Assembly (NCBI RefSeq): GCF_036370855.1
Contig: NC_088098.1
Span: 198,013,773-198,077,772 of the forward strand
Source of the DNA: Dromaius novaehollandiae
Taxonomy: Eukaryota > Chordata > Aves > Casuariiformes > Dromaiidae
Direction of reading: 5' to 3'
Length of the DNA: 64,000 nucleotides
Shown here: positions 53,101 through 64,000 of the stretch, in pieces
How positions within the stretch are numbered: position 1 is the stretch's first letter
How the letters are laid out: every line of letters starts with the position of its first letter
The notes under the pieces: model-generated
What the model was told of the DNA's origin: nothing
Databases searched by the model: none
What the model saw: only the letters and a program-made list of their open reading frames with translations
Made by a program: the position numbers and the translations under genes

Positions 53101-56100
53101 GTCTACAGAGGAAGACCAATTATGCTAGATTGGCCCAGAAAGGAATATTAATGTGGAAGCATGACCTACATAGGAACTATATTTTAAACAAGCTTGAAAA
53201 ATGTTGAAGTCAGGGGTTTCTTCTGCTCACTAGAAAGTCTATTCAGATGCTAAAGAATTCTGGTGATACAGATTCAGATCTGCCTTTTGAATTGAATAAT
53301 ACAACAGGAACTCCTCACAGGAATACCTGATAAATCCATTTTATTGCTTAATTTTAATGTCATCATCTTATGACCAAAAAAAGGAGCATGGTTACTTTTA
53401 TCTTTTGTTTATTTGCTAGAACAAACTAGTTGAAAACCCAATGCTTGCTTGAAGAAAGCAAAGAACTTCAGAAAATTCTCCTGCTCCTTACTCCAGCTTT
53501 TCCCACATCATTCCTTCAGTTGTGCCAGCACAAATGTTTTGGGGCTAACAAATGCATTAGATTTAAAAATAACTCTAAAAAGGTAGTTATTTTATTTTTT
53601 TATATCATGGATAGATTCACAATCTAGTTTACTGAACAGTTTCAGCATAACAGTTGGGGCAGCACCGCACTGGCCTAAGTGGACAGGAGAGTAAACTCTG
53701 CAAGCCAAAAATGCTGCTGAGAAAAAAAGGATCATCAAACGACATCTAAGTCACTATTTCTCTGCTGAAGAGATATCAGTTGGGACAGCCTATGCCATCT
53801 TCTACTTGAGAAATGCCATCTTTGATTGTGTTTCCAGTTCAAAGGAGTGATAACTCCTTCTCAATCATTCAGTTGAAACCGAATGTCTTCAATTCACATG
53901 AAAACAATGTCTTCAGTATAGAAAAAGAACATAAATAGGCATTTTAAAACTATGCTTTAATTCCTAATCTAACATTTAGATGCTACATAAATATACAGGA
54001 TTGGTATTTATGGCTTATTTACTTGAACTCAGCATATTAAAATATAACTATATCATTGTGTGCTTAATTTTCTAATATCCAAAAACACACATAAGTCATT
54101 GTCTCCCCTTTAAAGTTTACACAAGGGTGATAACACTTCTCCTGGCCTCTTTACTTGTTCATTATAGAATCCTTTCAACTTTGCCTTTAGCAATTCACAA
54201 ACTCATTTTTTCATGAGTAAATATTTAAACCAGATCTGTTTTAAAATGTCGACAAAAAGAAAGAAGATAAAAGTGAGTATTTAGATTTATAGCTAACTGG
54301 GTAATAATCAACCGCTACTAGTGCTGAGGGGACTTCATCCATGTCTCAGCTTTAACATGAACCTTTAGTCCAGGTAGGGGGCTGTGAACTTTTGTCCTCT
54401 CAGGTAGTGCGCTTAGGCAAATAAAAGCTTGCCATGCACCTCACGAGACAATTCATTCTTTGAAACAGGACATTTAAACTTTTCATCTGTAATACAAGAG
54501 TTTGCTATGCTAATATTTGTCTTTCTATTTCATACTGGGAAGAAAAAAGGATACGGAAGGTAGCGAATTAGATCTTAGTCCTCTGATCATTCAGAGCTTG
54601 CCCCGCACTCTCAATGGTCTGTCTCCATTTAACTTCTATTATTGCTATGTTAAGTATCTTAAATATTTAATATATTAAATAAACAGCAAACATTGCAATC
54701 ATTAAGTGGAAAAAGCTTGTTTTCATACACATTTATTCTTCCATGTAGAAGCATTTTTTTCTACTTATTCTTAAAATTGGGAAATTTCGTATTTGACGAT
54801 AAGTGAAACTCTCATCAGCAGATATCAGTTTATTTACCTGTCATTCTAGGAGTAACCTCCTACACTGCTCTGAGGATGGCAGATAAACCTTCCTGAACTG
54901 AGACAGCTTATGTTTGAGACATTGAAGAACCAATATACAGATCCCTAATGAAATTCTTCTGAAAACCAGTGTCATACGGTAATTGTATTTCATGGTAGGA
55001 TTTAAGTTGTTTAAGATTTTAATAGTTGAATCATGTGTAAGTAAAAAACATTTTAATGATATCGATCTTCTTTTTATTATTGCTTCTGTAAGAGCTATCA
55101 GCACTCGCCTGCCAATTCTTATCATTTGCTACCAGAAATATGAAAAACAAGTAACTGGTGGCATTTCTCCTGTTATTTAGTCAAAGGCTTTGCCAAAGCC
55201 ATGAGATTAGGGGGGGAAAAAAAAGAGTTTCTACTTAAAATATGGATTTACCATTGCAGCTTATGCCAAAGAAAATGCTCTTTTCTACGGTGAATCTGTT
55301 GCCCACTTAGAGTTAATATGAGCTTTCTAACCTGTTTAATTTAGAATTCAAGTTTACGCTCAAATACAAAAGCCAAAGCACTATAAACTAAACAGCTCAG
55401 GAAGATCTAGTCACCATTCTTTCAAAATTTGTGATTACTTTTGAATTTCCCTCTAGATTAAGCTATTACACTTCCAATTTTGATATTTTACTCAAGGGTT
55501 TGATTTTGAATGTTGTGGATACTGAGCGACTCTAAACAAACTATAGAAATGTGTATACAAGTCACTAACTGCAGTCGGAGTTGAAAGAAAAGGGAGGTTA
55601 TTCCTCTTATCTGCTTAGATTACTCCAGAGAGCAGAATTCACGTTTGAATAACATACTTTCATACAAGAACAGAGCAATCAGGAAGAAAGTAAAAGTTGC
55701 ATAAAATTCATTTATGAGTTAGAGATCCTAGATCAGAATAATACTGTTGCACTTTTCATTTCAATATTCAATATTCCATTTCTGTAGACAAAAAATATAG
55801 TAAAAGCAAATGAAAGGGGTAAATATTTAATTTGATCATTTAGGAGAATTAAAATAAACATACAGATGAAATTGCTTGTTGAGGATCAAACTGTGTCTTG
55901 AACTACCCCCTGCAGCTTCACTGAATTTGAAGAGATTGGCTCCAATGAATCAGGATCAGCATTTCATTCTTGCCATCAAAACTCATTGTTTGTTATGAAG
56001 AATATACTTTCTCTAAATATCTTAATGTATTAAATTCTCTACAGTACAGAACTAGTTGAAAAGTTTCCAATTTACTTTCTAGATCTACATCGTACCTGGG

Positions 56101-59100
56101 CAGCAGTTAGTACTGCAAACACAATAACTTGGTTTATTCTTTTTGTTATAGAAGTCTGACTTACTAGTTTTCAGTCTTAAATAAAAATTAAATTATTCTT
56201 ATTCAGAGAGAGATAATGAAAATCTCTCAAACCATAGAAGAAATATACAGGAAGTCAATTTAGTATAACTTTTACTTTTAAATATAAAGTGTGAGAATCT
56301 GTTTTTGTCAGTTTATTTTCCCCCCTCAACAAAAGCCACTAAAACTAGAATGGAAGCTGAATGATGAAGTCTGGCTCATTTGAAAAATGACCATGCAATA
56401 TAAGAAATGCTGGAGAATTAAATTTAATCAGTATAAAATTACTTAAAATATGATTGTCTTTAATGCAAAATTGCATATATTTGATTCTTTTTTAATTATG
56501 CATAATTAAAATATAAAGAATGTTTACAATAAACTGTTTTTATTAGTTAAGTAGCACAAAGCATTTTAGAAACTGAATGGTTCATTTTTTCTATAAACAA
56601 TTTTTCCATCTGTTTGGAAGAGGGAAAAAACTCCCCAAAATACAGTTACAGAAAGAGACAAATAAACCCAGGTACATAGGTTTCCCACAAGGTTATGCAG
56701 AATCAGTTTTATTTTTCATACCGTAAACTAGACAGCAATAAATGCAACAAGAATGATTTACTCATTTTATTCAATGAAAAACGTGATTGGACATTGACAA
56801 TCAACAGTCTTGGAAAAAGTATAAAAGGGCTTCTGTTGGAACAAAAACGATGTTCCTTTTTGGCCAATGAGAAGGTAAGAATCTATGTAAAAGGAAGGAA
56901 GGGAGGAACTGATTGCCAATTTCCTTTTTAATAAATATGGCACTGTAAATATATTTATCTATATTGTTGTCTCTCCCTGTAACCTTATCATAGAAGTTAC
57001 TTTTGAAGGCATTGACAAATAACTCTTTTTGGGTATCAGGAAGGAATTTATACCAACTGGGCCAAACCAACAGAGTCTAGTAAAACTAGCTTTCTGTTAG
57101 CATTAAAGGAAAATAGAAATTAAAATTAATGAGAGGATCAGAAAGGGACTCAGGACTCCTTAATCATGTGGTATGACAGAGGGCAGTTTATCTTGAAGTG
57201 ACTGGTCATATGAGGGAACTTTATAATGACAGTGCTCAAATGCATTAAGAAAATGATTTACTAACAAGAAAACGACCCTTTAAAAGCCTCATTCAGTTGC
57301 CTGAATGTCATTTTTTCCAAGCTCTCAAGTTAAAACAAAAAACATTTTAAAGGAAAAAAGTTAATCCCATTTCAACAGGAGGTAGGGAGCACTTACAGTG
57401 AGGTTCATAGGGAGGAGGAGGATCACCACAAGGAACACACTCCATGTCTTGAAAGCCTCCAAGCTTAGTTTTCCTATAAAATCTAGAAGATATGGGAATA
57501 ATTCTTAATGACAAAGCAGTTATTCTTCCTAAAAAAATTATTCAGAGGCTTAAACAGTATGTTAAAATACTCTACAAATACAAAATGTTTTCAGTTTTGT
57601 ATATGACAATCTGTATCTTGAAGAGATTACAAACTAACAGAAAATGCAAGAGTTCGATTCCAGAAGCCTGGCTCTCCATTCAAGTAGAAGTACAATAGAT
57701 AAATAAGTACAGAAGATGATCTAAAATAAACTTAGGAAAAATTATAAATCTGTTAGTCCAAATACATGAATATCAGAATATAATGAATATGTAAGAAATA
57801 AACACTTATGTAGATTTCAACACAGGCAGAAATCAGTATCTTATTTTCTGCATAGAATACAACATAGGAAAAAGTATGGTGAATTTATATTATGCAAGCT
57901 TATTTATATGTCTTTAAAAAAATTAATCTACTAAACTCTCCTAAAACAAACATGATAATACAAAGTAATTATCACTCCAATAGTACGTAATGGACCAGAT
58001 GTCAACAATTTCTGTTAAAATGCCTAAGATATCCTCCTGTTCCCAGAAGGAAAATCACTCATAAAATGATTAATTTATTTAATCATACAGAAGAACACCC
58101 AAAAAGTAATGTTTTAACATGCTGCGTGACAAAAATCTTTGGAAAACAAAAGTATTCTGTTCTGTTTTGCAGAACAGCAAAACAGCAAAAATGGATTAAC
58201 GGAACAATGTTTTAACGATCCAACAATCCCTCTCCAACTCTTCCTTCTCAAAAAAAAAAAGGACCCACCAAAATTACTCCATGCATGCACTGCAAATGTG
58301 AATTAACAAAATCACCATATAAGCCTCAATCCATATTATCCAACACCTCACTACATTTTCATAGTCACTTAAATGTATAATGCATAAATTCTAGATAGCA
58401 AGCATTTCAAAGTATGAAAAAAATGGAGATCACAAGCAGAGATATCAGTCAGATGGTCCAGATAAATCATAGCAATGGCAAGCCACAAGGAGTAACAAGT
58501 GAACAAGAAAATAAAACCCTAAAACAAACTGATTAACCATCTACTCACTCCTAAATAAATTAAAGTAAAAACATCTAAAATATGGCTGCCATACCCAAGG
58601 AAAGATTTTATTTCAAAGACCCCTCAAGAACTTTATCATAGACTTTATATCTGAAGAACTTGCTGACTACCAGTAGTAAAGAGCAGAAGCCCACATTTCT
58701 AAACCAGGGAACAAAAGTAGCACCAGAGAAAAACTAGAACTTTTTGACACGCTTTAGAGTGTTATATTTCAAATTAACCTGTGAGAGCGTATCTTCCAAA
58801 GAACTTAACTAAAATAGCTCACTAATAAATTAAGTCTTTCTTTCTTCCAACCAATCATTAAAACCAAGCTTGAATCAACAGCTGTGATCAGTTGAAGATC
58901 AGTATGTGAATGAAGTGCTTTCTGTGGTACCGGCACTTCTCAAAAAGGTACTAACTCTGCTCCTACAGTTTTGTTCCCTGACATTTCCACACTGGATGAC
59001 CTGTGGGACTATGCCATTACTTCCTTTCCACCCATGTTTCCAACTTCCCTGCCAGTAAAAAACAGGTTGCGGCAACAGTTTTTATATTACCATGTACACA

Positions 59101-61852
59101 GGACATGCATGTGGAAGCATTCCCAGGTTCCACAGCTTAGATTTATCCTCAATTCGTTTTTTTATTCTTGTTTCTTTTTCCCTTCCTCTCCCCTCTTCCA
59201 AAAGATGGCTTACATTATTTAAGCCACAAGAAGAAAATTTTCTCCTTGCCGACAGCCAAATAAGCCCTATAACACATGCCTATTAATAAGCAATAATAGC
59301 ATAAAATCAATCAACCATGCGGCTGCAGGCTGTATCAAATGAGGCTGTGAGTAATACCTAACCCCTGAGGCTGCATCTTATTGAACTATATTAAACTTAA
59401 ACTAATTTTAGTTACAAAGGCTTTACTAAACATTTTTAAAGGAAAAGACCTCACTCCTGCTTGAGAAGAGTATCTGCAGGAGCTTAAAAGTGTTCGGATA
59501 ACTGGTAGCTGTTATTAAAAGAAAAATGGCAGGGAGATGTTTGTATGAACTTTTAAGCACCTCTGAAACATATAGCTTGAAAACACAAAGGCTATCACAA
59601 TTGCAAAACAGTTCTCATAACCTACTTCTGCCAACTAAACTGTCAACTCCGTTCCCAAAAGCATCAGAAATGCCTTTTAATGAATCTCTGGCAGATATTT
59701 ACATCGTGCCTAAGTTCCATCATTATAAAGAATAGTCTCTCAGAGGTCTTACAACTTCATACTACAGATGGAGAAGATCACGTGACAACAGAGAACTGGG
59801 ATGACAGGACAAAAAATTAAACAGAGGACTCAATTTACCACGCAGCCATTTCAGTGTGTCTTCATATTGTTATAATTTGTTCCAAAACATTTCCTTCAGA
59901 TCGATTAATGATTCTCAACCAGGATCATGCTCTACCAATTTACCAACTTAGTGAAGGAAATTCAGGAGCATAAACTACAGCCATTATTCCTGACCTAAAA
60001 GCATGTATGTGAGAATTATCCAAGATAGACATCGACCTAAAGGAGGGGGCGAAAAGAAAGTAAATACTGCAACCAGTTTTCAAGAAGGTAACTGTGTATG
60101 TTTCCAAACACAGTATATTAGTACCAACCACTGGATGTGGTAAAAGAAATCTGTAAATCGGAAGTCATAGGATCTTCATGCTGGAAAGACAAGCCAGATT
60201 TTAACTTTATGCATTGAATACTTTCCTCAAATTGTAGATAGTAAAGTTGAGCACATTCAAAAGTCTGTAGAGGATCAAGGCTTGAATGATAATATTCCGA
60301 GTTGCTATTTAATTATCTGTAGTTAAAAGTTCATCAAACCTCACTCTAGACACTGCCTCAAGCTGTACTACAGTGAGGAAGAAAACAGGCATAAACAAGG
60401 TTTGTAAGGAATTATGGCTCTGCTACAAGTCACTGAACTCACCAAGACTCCAGCTAGCTTCAGGGTGATCAAACTATGAAAGTGTAACTCTGCCACACAC
60501 TAGCATACATGCGATTCCCTCATTTTTTCATCTAGTACTGAATTATACCTAATGCAGAAGATGTTTTAGTACTCTGTGAAGCACTGTATATGCATATGGC
60601 ATTGAAGTGGTACTCAGTTAAGTTTTACTCCTACTTTTGGCAAGACTTTCAAAGAGGTCTTTTGACAGGTGAAGCTGCAGTTCTACAAGAGTTGAGTGGA
60701 TATAGTGGCTCTTCAGTGTAGTCATTTTCCTGTCTATCCACGAGATCCTGTGTTCCTGTCCCCTTCCTCGTGGTGACAGCCCGACATCTACTGTGTGCTG
60801 ATCCATTTCAGCTCAGTGAAACTGGAGAAAAACTCTTCCTCACACCCTCAGGAAAAAAAAATATAGACTATTTGTTTTAGAAGGTTATAGGAGTGAGCAG
60901 CTAGAGTATGAACTTTTTGTGAGGATAAAAAAATACCTAGGTTAATTTTTTTCTCATTTATACTAACCAGTTTAGATATTAAAATGTACCATGAAGGACA
61001 TCAATTTCATTATAGACATTGTTTGATCAAATTAAGCTTCAATTTTGAGTATGCCATTCAAAGAATGTAGTATGTGCATAACTTAGTTTTGCATTATCCA
61101 AACTTATAATATTACAAACTTGATGATTACACTCACTTAAAATTTTTCAGATAAGAAAAACATGTAAATGTATTTCACTGTGATAATAACAATGTTATGT
61201 ATTAGGCTGGGAAAGCAAGCTTAGCCAGCAGTTCAAGAATACTCTGACATTAGTACTGGCTTGAGAATACAGTTACAAAGGTTTGGAAAAACAAAAGGAG
61301 AAAGTTGAGTTGATATTTATTTGCAATTTAGAAATGTCTAATTAGATGTTTAATTCTTCATAACGATGAAGTAACTCACCAGTAATACTCAATATTTTGA
61401 AGCATTTTATTCAGGCACTGTATAAGCAATACTATGATAGGTCAACTACATAAATAAACAACAGTTTTATAGACGAGATAACTAAGATATAAATTCTGAA
61501 ATTATGAGCTCAAATCGTATAGTAAATGACTGGCAAAGCCAGTAATGGAACATAGGACCTTCATACATACTCTTAATGATCCAGTCATTTATCTGAAAAA
61601 CACTAACAAGTAAATGTTAATGCAAACTAGTTTTCAATTTGATCTCAGGTTTCATCTTCAGAAATGGACTTACCCTGGTAAACAGTCTCCACATAGTGCA
61701 TTGCTCGTGGCAGAACAGTTGGCCTTCTGAAACCGGTTAACTAGCGCACAATCCAGACAAGGTTTGCACTTCTGAAAGCCCCAGTCTTCTTTGAATCTGT
61801 TTGACCTGCATGTCATGCAGTGTGCATCCTCCCCATATCCAAAGCCGCATTC
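28726..61852 (-). CDS. TNFRSF19: TNFRSF19 (TROY), TNF receptor superfamily member 19; six coding exons, 5' end beyond window
   Basis: Join, in transcript order: 61852-61674, 57482-57397, 33746-33582, 32327-32202, 31389-31287, 29119-28726 (179+86+165+126+103+394 = 1053 nt, 350 residues plus TAA). Every junction has AG/GT on the minus strand and the phases fit without a break. The protein has a cysteine-rich TNFR ectodomain, a CVPCGDPPPPYEPHC membrane-proximal segment, one transmembrane helix followed by CKRQF, and a tail with GEMIPTFLGSLS and SDAWPLMQN, all as I recall for human TROY. Human TROY is about 423 residues, so only the signal peptide and first CRD part (about 60 residues) are missing, off the right edge. 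Known family role: type I plasma-membrane receptor without a death domain, signalling through TRAFs to JNK/NF-kB, Wnt-responsive, and an NgR1/LINGO1 co-receptor in neurons. The reading frame is intact, so this is a functional gene rather than a pseudogene. Confidence 0.95.
29120..31286 (-). other. TNFRSF19: TNFRSF19 intron (2.17 kb)
   Basis: Intron before the last coding exon, bounded by GTAAC and TTTTTTACAG. It contains a plus-strand CR1 fragment at about 29410-29745. Otherwise it is AT-rich with nothing I can name. Confidence 0.88.
29410..29745 (+). mobile_element. CR1 LINE 3' fragment, decayed
   Basis: The order of motifs matches the 3' part of archosaur-type CR1: TAGTCTAAAGAACAGAAAAA, then TTGTTCTCCAATG, then GTAACAGGCTTAAATTGCAG, then TGGAATCTCC, then AAAAACAGGCTAGACAAATA, and finally the tail GGGAATGGACTATATGAC followed by GATTCCTTCTATC. 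It lies in the intron before the last TNFRSF19 coding exon, antisense to the gene. No open reverse transcriptase frame remains. Confidence 0.65.
31287..31389 (-). CDS. TNFRSF19: TNFRSF19 exon: middle cytoplasmic tail
   Basis: The acceptor TTCTTTAG ends at 31390 and the donor GAAAG|GTAAC starts at 31286. G|GA completes Gly, then PVHLIPSLCCDETCSLEHSS and HSCAFHSQTTLHE follow, leaving two bases (AG) of a split Arg codon. The opening GPVHLIPSLCC is the avian-type counterpart of human GPVRLLPSMCC. The second half of this exon is divergent. Confidence 0.88.
31390..32201 (-). other. TNFRSF19: TNFRSF19 intron (0.81 kb)
   Basis: Short intron bounded by GTACGT and TTCTTTAG. I see no repeat or open frame of note inside it. 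Confidence 0.88.
32202..32327 (-). CDS. TNFRSF19: TNFRSF19 exon: proximal cytoplasmic tail
   Basis: The acceptor CCGAAG ends at 32328 and the donor TGTG|GTACGT starts at 32201. T|GG completes the Trp, followed by SLRSQDIHYNGSELSCFD, then RPRLNEYDHRTCCQCQRGTS and QTC. The last base opens a split Gly codon. The SQDI-YNGSELSCFDRP block matches recalled TROY orthologues. The upstream pyrimidine tract is weak and interrupted (ATTTTATCCGAAG), but the phase and the protein both demand this acceptor. Confidence 0.9.
32328..33581 (-). other. TNFRSF19: TNFRSF19 intron (1.25 kb)
   Basis: Intron bounded by GTAAGT and CCGAAG. It contains a three-copy 11-base tandem repeat at 32671-32705. The plus-strand open frame over 33067-33393 has no recognisable domain and looks like chance. 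Confidence 0.88.
32671..32705 (+). repeat. 11-base tandem repeat, 3 copies
   Basis: CTAACAGCAGA occurs three times head to tail without mismatch, then CT. Lies in a TNFRSF19 intron. Confidence 0.95.
33582..33746 (-). CDS. TNFRSF19: TNFRSF19 exon: juxtamembrane and transmembrane segment
   Basis: The acceptor ATTTCAG ends at 33747 and the donor AGCT|GTAAGT starts at 33581. It completes the Cys codon and encodes STKVNLVKIPSTASSPRD, then a hydrophobic helix of about 24 residues (starting TALAAVICSALATVLLALLI). The positively charged stop-transfer CKRQFMEKKPS follows, placing the tail in the cytosol. It ends with the first base of a Trp codon. The transmembrane segment is nearly identical to the recalled human one, so the assignment is firm. 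Confidence 0.94.
35109..35138 (+). repeat. Short tandem repeat, 18-base period
   Basis: GTTATAGTTACA recurs 18 bases later with a GCTACA spacer, giving a degenerate hexamer array of GTTACA-like units. Confidence 0.85.
42055..42130 (+). repeat. tRNA-SINE-like remnant
   Basis: The sequence TAGTTCTTAAGGGCAATTAG, then GGAGACCAAGGTTCAATTG, then CTCTGCCACT keeps the order and spacing of a tRNA-derived SINE head (A-box-like, GGTTCAA B box, CTCTGCCAC). It is short and diverged, in the large TNFRSF19 intron. Confidence 0.35.
42304..42334 (+). repeat. 17-base-period direct duplication
   Basis: GGTTAAAACCATAC occurs twice, 17 bases apart. Confidence 0.85.
42435..42453 (+). repeat. AAAT microsatellite
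   Basis: Short run of AAAT/TAAA tetranucleotides (about four units). Confidence 0.85.
45998..46035. other. Inverted repeat with bulge
   Basis: TTAAGGATTC pairs with GAATCCTTAA, and inside it ATTGCC faces GGCAAT across a single A, with a 5-base bulge (ATGGC) on one side. Lies in the large TNFRSF19 intron. Confidence 0.6.
49270..49860. repeat. Possible ancient interspersed repeat, GC-richer island in intron
   Basis: The block is clearly richer in G and C than the surrounding intron. Its right half has phrases such as GGATTAGGTACCTGTTGAG, GGTTCCTAGGTC and TTCTAAAAATCTGAG, which resemble the GGTGCCTAA..GAAAATCTG ends of old amniote repeats. I cannot name the family. An unannotated conserved element is the alternative. 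Confidence 0.25.
50541..50588 (+). repeat. 24-base perfect tandem duplication
   Basis: TATAATGCATATTTAGTGAT plus AAGT occurs twice head to tail without mismatch. Confidence 0.95.
57397..57482 (-). CDS. TNFRSF19: TNFRSF19 exon: end of cysteine-rich region and proline-rich stalk
   Basis: The acceptor TTCTAG ends at 57483 and the donor T|GTAAGT starts at 57396. The first base completes the split Gly codon (GG|A). It encodes FYRKTKLGGFQDMECVPC then GDPPPPYEPH, and the last base opens a split Cys codon (T|GT). The tetraproline run and its flanks match the recalled membrane-proximal segment of TROY. The short exon is isolated between introns of 4.2 and 23.65 kb. Confidence 0.93.
57483..61673 (-). 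other. TNFRSF19: TNFRSF19 intron (4.19 kb)
   Basis: Intron between the cysteine-rich exon and the stalk exon, bounded by GTAAG and TTCTAG. It contains a MIR-type SINE at about 61381-61590. Otherwise I see AT-rich unique sequence. Confidence 0.88.
61381..61590 (-). repeat. MIR-type SINE, antisense to plus strand
   Basis: Read on the plus strand the stretch follows the reverse complement of the MIR consensus block by block: TTTTATTCAGGCACTGTATAA, then TTTTATAGACGAGATAACTA, then CAAATCGTATAGTAAATGAC, then GGCAAAGCCAGTAATGGAAC. The B-box region (GTTCC on the minus strand) is mutated. It is a highly diverged, near full-length copy in a TNFRSF19 intron, consistent with an amniote-age insertion. 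Confidence 0.7.
61674..61852 (-). CDS. TNFRSF19: TNFRSF19 exon: cysteine-rich domain exon
   Basis: The acceptor CCCTACAG ends at 61853 and the donor GG|GTAAG starts at 61673. The exon enters in phase 0 and leaves with two bases of a Gly codon. It encodes 59 complete residues starting ECGFGYGEDAHC and ending CGDCLP, with nine cysteines spaced as in TNFR cysteine-rich repeats and the conserved block KEDWGFQKCKPCLDC. An NCS sequon (in QKANCSATS) is a possible N-glycosylation site. This is the first exon in transcript order that is visible here. I looked for the preceding exon up to base 64000 and did not see it. Confidence 0.93.
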
Positions 61853-64000
61853 CTGTAGGGATTAACAAGCAATAGCAAGCTATTCAAACACCAAAAGCGT
61901 GAATAGGGAGAGAATGCTGGGATAAAATGAAGACCTAGTGTAATTATTACTGAGAGTAGGTCTTTCTAGAGACAAAAGCCATCCTTTCAGCAAGTTCAAA
62001 TGTGTCTTCCACTGCTAATAATCTCCCTTACTTCTATAAGTAATACTTAGTCATCCACTTTATTCGAGAAACCACTGTGTATTTGAATGATAAAGGGCTT
62101 CAAGGACTCCAACAGTTTCATTATTACCAGCTTACGGTAGAATTATTGAGCTGTCTGTTTTTTAATTAGGCCAGTCATGTGAAAGTGCAGAAACTGGGAA
62201 GAGTGCAGTATAAAGGCACTTACCCAGTTACAAAAACAGCAAAGAAGCATTTTGATATTTAGGTTCATAGCTAAGGTGAACAAAGTTAATTGCTGAGCAG
62301 CAAAGTTAATTTGCTGATCTTCAAAGGCTTAGAATCTCTGTTACCAAATAAAACAGAGCTGGTTAATGACCATCAGCTAGGCACGAAGTCTTGTTTAACC
62401 CCTAAAAATTTTAGAAACACACTTGCTCCAGTTCTAAGAGTTCTTAAACTGCTGGAAGTGCTTAACAGCTCAGTGGATCACAGGGGATGTGATATTTTAC
62501 TATACAAGGAATATTGTTAGGGCTGCTTATTTATCCCAAATATACTTGTTTAAAGAAATTCTTTCCATACTTTTGCAAAGGGACACCTCACAGAACTGAA
62601 AGGCAGGAAACAGAAACCCTATACTTAACACATAATGGTTTGGGGACTAAATTCTACAAACTGATTATTGAGAACCATCAATCTGTTTCGTTTTTCTGTC
62701 ATTTTTTTTCTGGAGATATCAAGTGCTAAGAATTGCTATTTCCTTTTCTCATCTGAAAATCCTACCACATAACAGCAAAAAGAATACCACAAACTGCTCA
62801 AGAGAATTTGATGGGAAGGGAGTAAGTAGGAGAGAGACACATCATGGGACCTCCTTCTCCAGCATGCAGTCTTAGTGGAAGTATAGGGCACCTTCCCAAG
62901 GGGAAAACTGTAAGCAGCCTTCCACTCGGGCAACTTAAGAAAAGGTTTCCACTAGTTTCCTCCACAACACATAGTACGGGCATGTTCCATGCATGTTAAC
63001 TGAATTTTTCTGAAGTTACCCACCTTGAGCAAACCTGCTGCTGTAAGAAGCTTTGGACTTTACAAATGCACAAAGGACTCTCTAAAGTTTTGCCCAGAGA
63101 GCATCTATGAAGCATGATCTGAGTTGGCCAATAAGTTTTTGAGTACCTCAGATTCGCAATGATGTGATGAAGTTCCAGAAATAAACAACTACTTATGGCC
63201 ATTAAAACTCATCTTACTAAGAATTTTCTAATTTTCTGTATGTAGTAAATATCTTTCCTATACTCTGTAGGAGAAAAAGTACTCAAATACACAGATAGTG
63301 AACAATTCTAACAAAGCAACACTAGTTTTAGTATTTGTATTTGTATTATTTAGATGCTGAAAATATTCCTTTTCCTCTAGACACAAGAACTTACTCCTAC
63401 ATATAGGGAGAATTTAGAAAGAATTTTAAACTTTTTTTTCATAAAAATGTAGTTTCTTACTATTGACTATTGTTCAGACTAAGTAATAAACAGACAAATC
63501 ACTGCAGTTAGTAATCAAAAATATTACAGTCTCATACATTCTAGGGCATGCTCCTCCTGCAATATACTGCCCCTATTAAAGGCGGCAGGCAAATGAGCAT
63601 ACAAAATTTTCAATTCTTTATTGATATCAGCCACAGGTTGTTTTCTATTAATTTACTTCAAAGCTACTTGTTTCTTCCAGGAATCAAATGTCCAAAACAA
63701 GGAAGATTCTAGCAGTTCTATTTTATGCTGTCCACAATATCTTACTCTGTTCAGTTTTACAGTCAATCTCATTTATGAAACTGGATATAAAAAATTACAT
63801 GATTATGACTTAAGATAGGAATGTGACTAACTTCTGTCATGAAATTTTGCTTTTCCTAAGTCTAAATGATCTTTTTCAATGAATTTCATTATTCCCTAAC
63901 ACATTCTTCCTAAATAACTACTCTATACTCTTCGTGTTTAGATCCTTCAAATAGTAGTGCTATAAGGAATTCTATTATATAGCTCAGTCAAACCATATAA
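61853..64000 (-). other. TNFRSF19: TNFRSF19 upstream intron, partial
   Basis: Sequence upstream of the first visible exon. The exon there enters in phase 0 and needs preceding cysteine-rich and signal-peptide exons, so this must be intron. I searched the minus strand for the expected CRD1 exon and found none before the window edge. Confidence 0.8.

Larger units (their letters stand above)
33747..57396 (-). other. TNFRSF19: TNFRSF19 large intron (23.65 kb)
   Basis: Largest intron in view, between the proline-rich stalk exon and the transmembrane exon. It is AT-rich and low in repeats. Items seen: a 6/18-base tandem repeat at 35109-35138, a tRNA-SINE-like remnant near 42.06 kb, a 17-base-period duplication at 42304-42334, an inverted repeat at 45998-46035, a GC-richer possible ancient repeat at about 49.3-49.85 kb, and a 24-base tandem duplication at 50541-50588. 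No nested gene is supported on either strand. Confidence 0.88.

Noticed and set aside
1..64000. CRISPR arrays, operons, phage or insertion sequences
   Set aside because: None are present; the spliced gene, introns and LINE/SINE relics show vertebrate nuclear DNA.

Overview
The window looks like sauropsid nuclear DNA, most likely from a bird. It is AT-rich and intron-dominated, with one recognisable multi-exon vertebrate gene and a light load of old interspersed repeats: several decayed CR1 LINE fragments of the archosaur/turtle type, one MIR-type SINE, and a few tRNA-SINE-like remnants. No bacterial, phage or viral gene organisation is visible. Most of the short open frames are chance frames in non-coding DNA.

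The gene is TNFRSF19 (TROY), a TNF-receptor-superfamily membrane protein, on the minus strand. Six coding exons can be placed to the base from splice sites, phase continuity and the protein they encode: 61674-61852, 57397-57482, 33582-33746, 32202-32327, 31287-31389 and 28726-29119. They join without a frame break into 350 residues plus a stop. These cover the cysteine-rich ectodomain from mid-CRD onward, the transmembrane helix and the whole cytoplasmic tail. The signal peptide and first cysteines must lie to the right of base 64000. A good polyadenylation signal on the minus strand (23792-23797) suggests that the transcript ends near 23770, giving a long or spliced 3' UTR over 23.8-28.7 kb.

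Layout. 1-8.9 kb is intergenic AT-rich DNA with a decayed plus-strand CR1 near 2.7-3.5 kb and a striking 30-base direct repeat. 8.9-18 kb is a GC-richer, CpG-bearing stretch with no gene I can support, containing a 29-base G homopolymer. 18-23.7 kb is AT-rich intergenic DNA with a minus-strand CR1 and a telomere-like G-quadruplex motif. 23.8-28.7 kb is the inferred 3' UTR. From 28.7 kb to the right edge lie the exons and introns of TNFRSF19. The largest intron is 23.65 kb and contains only repeats and small hairpins that I can name. From recalled vertebrate synteny, MIPEP would be the convergent neighbour on the left, but I recognise none of its exons here.

I did not find a convincing new biological system. 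The most useful second-look items are the TNFRSF19 stop codon sitting seven bases before a strong splice donor, the 30-base direct repeat, the long poly-G tract, and an orphan open frame that ends on a GTAAGT donor.
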